Shown piece after piece: positions 61,684-64,000 of a stretch of 64,000 nucleotides of DNA. The position numbers were made by a program, and so were the translations under genes. A model generated the notes under the pieces. That model saw only the letters and a program-made list of their open reading frames with translations. It made no database searches and was not told where the DNA came from. The DNA is taken from contig CAVVZB010000002.1 in assembly GCA_963752695.1 (NCBI GenBank), positions 1,527,630 to 1,591,629 on the forward strand, read 5' to 3'. Position 1 is the stretch's first letter. The number at the start of each line of letters is the position of its first letter. This stretch comes from Bog-113 sp963752695. GTDB taxonomy: Bacteria > Acidobacteriota > Terriglobia > Bryobacterales > Bryobacteraceae.

Positions 61684-62219
61684 GAGAAACGAGTATTTTA
61701 CCGGGGCTCTTCAAACGGGGAACAGAACCGACTGTTACGAACGAGTATAACGCGAGTGTTCGAAGCAATACTGAAATACAACCCGCAGGTTCGGATTATG
61801 CAGACTTGTGCATATTTCGCATAATGGGGACCCCGCCCAATTCGGCTTTCGGTAGCTGGCTGCTGGTAAGACGCTTAATCTCAGCGACTTAGGAACTCCT
61901 AAATACTCAGCGCCGCAATTTTCCGACGATTTTAGTTGTGCACTGGAGAATGTCGGATGTAAGACGGAAGTCAGTGGAGTCTAGACGGCTCAAGCTCAGC
62001 CCGACTGTCCAAGATTCCAACTGCCGATCTACGCAGGGTGTAGTTGTTGTTAGCTTACCACCCGATGTAAACGGTCAGTAACGCCTGGCCCACTAAAGGA
62101 GAGGGATTTGCAGGTGTAGCGTTATTTGGGGCCAATGCTTGTGCGAGGCTAATGCGCTCATCTGGCCTTCGCTGCATTCCGACGATACCTCGCAGAGAAG
62201 AGCGCGAACGGGAGATTGT
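61684..62219. other. 536-bp gene-poor interval
   Basis: No coding frame here has protein-like character. Sequence features are a 7-bp inverted repeat ATTATGC/GCATAAT (61795-61825) and a 14-bp palindrome TTAGGA-AC-TCCTAA (61889-61902), either of which could be an operator for the divergent ATP-grasp operon. A TATACT on the minus strand (61744-61749) may be another -10. The rest holds nothing I can name. Confidence 0.4.
61693..61702 (-). promoter_or_regulatory. Possible -10 element before the CP-ATP-grasp gene
   Basis: On the minus strand GGTAAAATAC ends ten bases before the ATG at 61683. It matches the GGTAAAATA element before metH in sequence and spacing. No -35 is evident. Confidence 0.3.
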
Positions 62220-62876
62220 TCAAGAGTATGAGTGTGCTTCGAGTGAAGATGTTTTCCGGCCTGAATGCCCATGAATTATGAAGTAAACCCCATTCAGCCA
62301 GAGAAGACTGCCGATCAATCGCAACACCAAAGCGCTAGACACTGGCCCTGAAACTAACCGCACGAGTAGTGTAATAAGAAAAAACGCTCCGAAAATGAGG
62401 ATCGATAGCTAGGTAGCGAAATGAGAGGCTTTCTTCCGTGTGCTGTTTATTTCAAAGATTGGCACCCACTCAGAGCGTACGCGATAGACGGGAAAGGTGA
62501 AACTTGCCGTGAGTGCGTAGCCGATAAGCAGGGGAACGCCTATCCCGATTTCCTGATCCTTGGTTCCAACAGCACTCCAGCCAATCATCAGCGCAAGACC
62601 AAGCGCACTGATAAGGACACCGTAGCAGAGGCAGAACTTTGTAAATATGTTTCTCACGGCGTCGTCACACATTTGTATATGTCGTGGCCTGCCGAAATCG
62701 CAGCAGTAACATTGTTCGCCTTCGAAGCGAAGCTTGCAGCGCCTTCCAAGGATCTAGGCTTCCGAGTTGAGAGAGCAAGCGACCTTGGCGGCTAGCAGTT
62801 TGTGCTCCAAATCCGACCCGAACTCCGCCTCGCTGACCTTCGTGCCGACTGATTTTGTGCGTAAGGGCGGCTTCAT
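62220..62876 (-). pseudogene. Membrane protein frame interrupted by two amber codons
   Basis: An ATG at 62876, overlapping the upstream TGA (ATGA), starts a frame that keeps protein character for 219 codons, to a TGA at 62220-62222. It is broken only by TAG at 62754-62756 and at 62409-62411. The first block has KSVGTKVSEAEF; the second has a cysteine group (CYCC) and then membrane segments in CLCYGVLISALGLALMIG and IGVPLLIGYAL; the third begins with LIFGAFFLITLLVRLV and has further segments. Both TAGs could be CAG with one base changed. The expected product is a four-to-five-span membrane protein of unknown function. Confidence 0.55.
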
Positions 62877-63115
62877 AGAACACCCGCAATAGAGCCAAGA
62901 TCATATGCAGCAGCGGAGTAGTTTCCGTTCGCAATGTTGCTTCCAGCGGAATATAGAGTTGCGCCGCCTCCAATGGCTCCGCCTACCAACAACACTCCAG
63001 TTACGACAGCGGCAGGAGCGCCGAGAGCTACCGCGCCAATTGTGGCACCTCCAAGGAGCAGCGCTCCACCTGCACCTACTGTGTGAAGAGCGGCCAAGAA
63101 CCAATACCGTCGCAC
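62873..63115 (-). CDS. Gly/Ala-rich membrane-type small protein
   Basis: 80 residues from a GTG. Two hydrophobic glycine-zipper-like stretches (GALLLGGATIGAVALG and VVTGVLLVGGAIGGG) are followed by SAGSNIANGNYSAAAYDLGSIAG. That last phrase resembles the pretoxin regions in front of polymorphic-toxin tips, so the gene may be a piece of one, but no toxin domain is seen. It overlaps the preceding frame by 40 bp and shares ATGA with the interrupted gene after it. Confidence 0.45.
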   Translation of the reverse strand: MRRYWFLAALHTVGAGGALLLGGATIGAVALGAPAAVVTGVLLVGGAIGGGATLYSAGSNIANGNYSAAAYDLGSIAGVL

Positions 63116-63318
63116 CTGTGGAGGGTCACCGGCGTTCGATTCTCGTCCGCGTCAAGAACGGGATGCACCTCGGCCACCCACATATGACTTGGAGCAACGA
63201 CCTTCGCCGCCTCACTCCATTGCAGTTGGGCTTGAAACTTCGGAGCACCGGAACACTGAGCGGAGGCAGTTCCGACTGCCAGTAGGAGCGACATTACGAC
63301 CATTATGTATGTCTTCAT
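63076..63318 (-). CDS. Small exported protein of unknown function
   Basis: 80 residues. A clear signal peptide (KTYIMVVMSLLLAVGTASA, cut before QCSG) is followed by about 60 residues with QWSEAAKVVAPSHMWVAEVHP and a cysteine in HRCDG. No family is recognised. The ATG lies in an ATGA overlap with the preceding gene. The overlap at its 3' end with the next frame is long (40 bp), so one of the two may be disturbed. Confidence 0.5.
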   Translation of the reverse strand: MKTYIMVVMSLLLAVGTASAQCSGAPKFQAQLQWSEAAKVVAPSHMWVAEVHPVLDADENRTPVTLHRCDGIGSWPLFTQ

Positions 63319-63590
63319 GGGACCACCGTGAACCCGGCTGGGCAGCTAGCACCGGAGCTATTCGGGAAGCTGATCGTTGTGCTCATGGTCCGCCGACCGA
63401 ATTGCATACCAGCCGATACGGTCGGAAACCTATAGACATCGAACGCCACTCCCGATGTCGCTTGGATGTTGGCGTCTCCGTAATCTGACACCGACAGCGG
63501 ACCTGTCGGGCCTCCATATTGGGAGAACAATCCCTGGTTGCTCGGAGTGATGAAAATCTCAACCGCGATCTTGAGTTCGCCATCGAGCAC
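63315..63590 (-). CDS. Hypothetical protein, possibly truncated at its N-terminus
   Basis: 91 residues from a GTG at 63590. The segment SQYGGPTGPLSVSDYGDANIQA, then VAFDVYRFPTVSAGMQFG and TTISFPNSSGASCPAGF, is beta-rich and looks like the end of a larger exported protein. The reading frame continues upstream without another good start, and the plus-strand gene at 63538 overlaps it, so the true 5' part may have been lost. Its stop overlaps the next ATG (ATGA), tying it to the minus-strand row. Confidence 0.5.
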   Translation of the reverse strand: MLDGELKIAVEIFITPSNQGLFSQYGGPTGPLSVSDYGDANIQATSGVAFDVYRFPTVSAGMQFGRRTMSTTISFPNSSGASCPAGFTVVP

Positions 63591-63873
63591 CTCGGCAAGC
63601 TCCGCGAGTTCAAGTTCAGGCGAGAGCCCATCGATGCCATCATCGGAGCTGAGATGCTGGTCGAACTCCGAGTTTCTGGAGGTCCAGGTCGAGCACGAGG
63701 AGAAGGAGATTACCCGCTGGGAGACGCTGAGCCGCGCCTATGACGCCACATGGCAAGACCCCAACGATGTCCTGATCGAAGCCGACCGCATCCGCCGGAA
63801 CCGCGCCGCCGCCGACGTGATCCGCGAAGTGGAGCGGCGGCAGAGTGCAGCCAAGAAGAAGCCCAGCAAGTGA
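63538..63873 (+). CDS. Helical hypothetical protein with terminator
   Basis: The last 75 codons (from about 63645) predict a highly charged helical protein, with EVQVEHEEKEITRWETLSRAY, then DPNDVLIEADRIRRNRAAADVI and a Lys-rich end. The start is unclear: a TTG at 63538 or an ATG at 63634 keep this frame, but a second plus-strand frame at 63540-63670 (HLGKLREFKFRREPIDAIIG) looks more like the natural N-terminal half, so a frameshift near 63660 is possible. A strong hairpin follows 22 bases after the stop, which supports a real 3' end. Confidence 0.5.
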   Translation: MLGVMKISTAILSSPSSTSASSASSSSGESPSMPSSELRCWSNSEFLEVQVEHEEKEITRWETLSRAYDATWQDPNDVLIEADRIRRNRAAADVIREVERRQSAAKKKPSK

Positions 63874-63894
63874 CCTCGAACGAAGCTCAGACAG

Positions 63895-63924
63895 GGCCGG
63901 ACACCGTCCGGCCTTGTTCGTTTT
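63895..63924 (+). terminator. Intrinsic terminator
   Basis: GGCCGGAC (63895-63902), loop ACC, GTCCGGCC (63906-63913), then TTGTTCGTTTT. An eight-pair GC-rich stem followed by a T-rich tract, 22 bases past the stop at 63873. A second hairpin, CTAAGCC/GGCTTAG, lies at 63956-63973. Confidence 0.8.
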
Positions 63925-64000
63925 GCGTTCGGGTTTGCCGTTGCTGCGGCCTCTGCTAAGCCGTAAGGCTTAGGGATGGTTGGAGTGAACCCCTGGATTG

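Overview
The window looks like chromosomal DNA of a soil-type Acidobacteriota, most like the Bryobacter/Solibacter group. That placement is an inference from gene content and style, not from a marker gene: moderately high GC, many ATGA/GTGA gene overlaps, Tat-secreted sugar enzymes, Gfo/Idh/MocA oxidoreductases, a multihaem cytochrome with TPRs, a hopanoid-type desaturase (HpnE), a Gld-like ABC operon with a DUF4340 protein, and the CP-ATP-grasp/alpha-E/transglutaminase triad. There is one tRNA gene (tRNA-Ser, CGA). I see no rRNA, CRISPR array or intact insertion sequence.

Layout. 1-6.3 kb: two minus-strand signalling proteins, a CheB-CheR-PAS-GAF giant running off the left edge and a REC-PAS-histidine kinase. 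6.4-13.8 kb: sugar-type binding protein, SDR, FHA-GAF-PP2C phosphatase, two Gfo/Idh/MocA enzymes and a metallophosphoesterase. 13.8-18.7 kb: a GNAT with an apparent CTG start, a small unknown, an Slt-type lytic transglycosylase coupled to a GAF protein, and an SDR. 18.8-24.4 kb: a ClpB-D2-like stand-alone AAA+ ATPase, nikR, purM-purN, rsmG, a DksA-like protein and a ZIP transporter. 24.5-32.1 kb: a four-gene ABC/Gld operon running into pncB, a 61-codon frame, hpnE and a small secreted protein. 32-41 kb: TIM-barrel sugar enzymes, a GT-C-like membrane protein, and the coupled row metH - 2OG-Fe(II) oxygenase - DinB.

41-46 kb is the most disturbed interval: a Tat/IPT gene with two homopolymer frameshifts, tRNA-Ser, about 870 bp with no intact gene, a seven-haem cytochrome, a PRISE-family reductase and a decayed VOC (glyoxalase-fold) gene. 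46-61.7 kb returns to ordinary genes: GH36-like galactosidase, beta-propeller, esterase, htpG, a sirohaem nitrite/sulfite reductase behind a perfect inverted repeat, purH, a two-component system, a redoxin, and the CP-ATP-grasp/alpha-E/transglutaminase operon. 61.7-64 kb is gene-poor and carries small overlapping minus-strand frames, one interrupted by two amber codons, plus a plus-strand hypothetical gene with an intrinsic terminator.

The genes working together most clearly are the ABC/Gld operon, the CP-ATP-grasp triad, the two-component pair, and the purine genes purM/purN (purH lies apart). Nothing here is certainly a new system. The best candidates for a second look are the CP-ATP-grasp triad, the metH-linked oxygenase/DinB pair, the orphan ClpB-like ATPase, the hairpin before the sirohaem reductase, and the interrupted genes near 41 kb and 62.5 kb.
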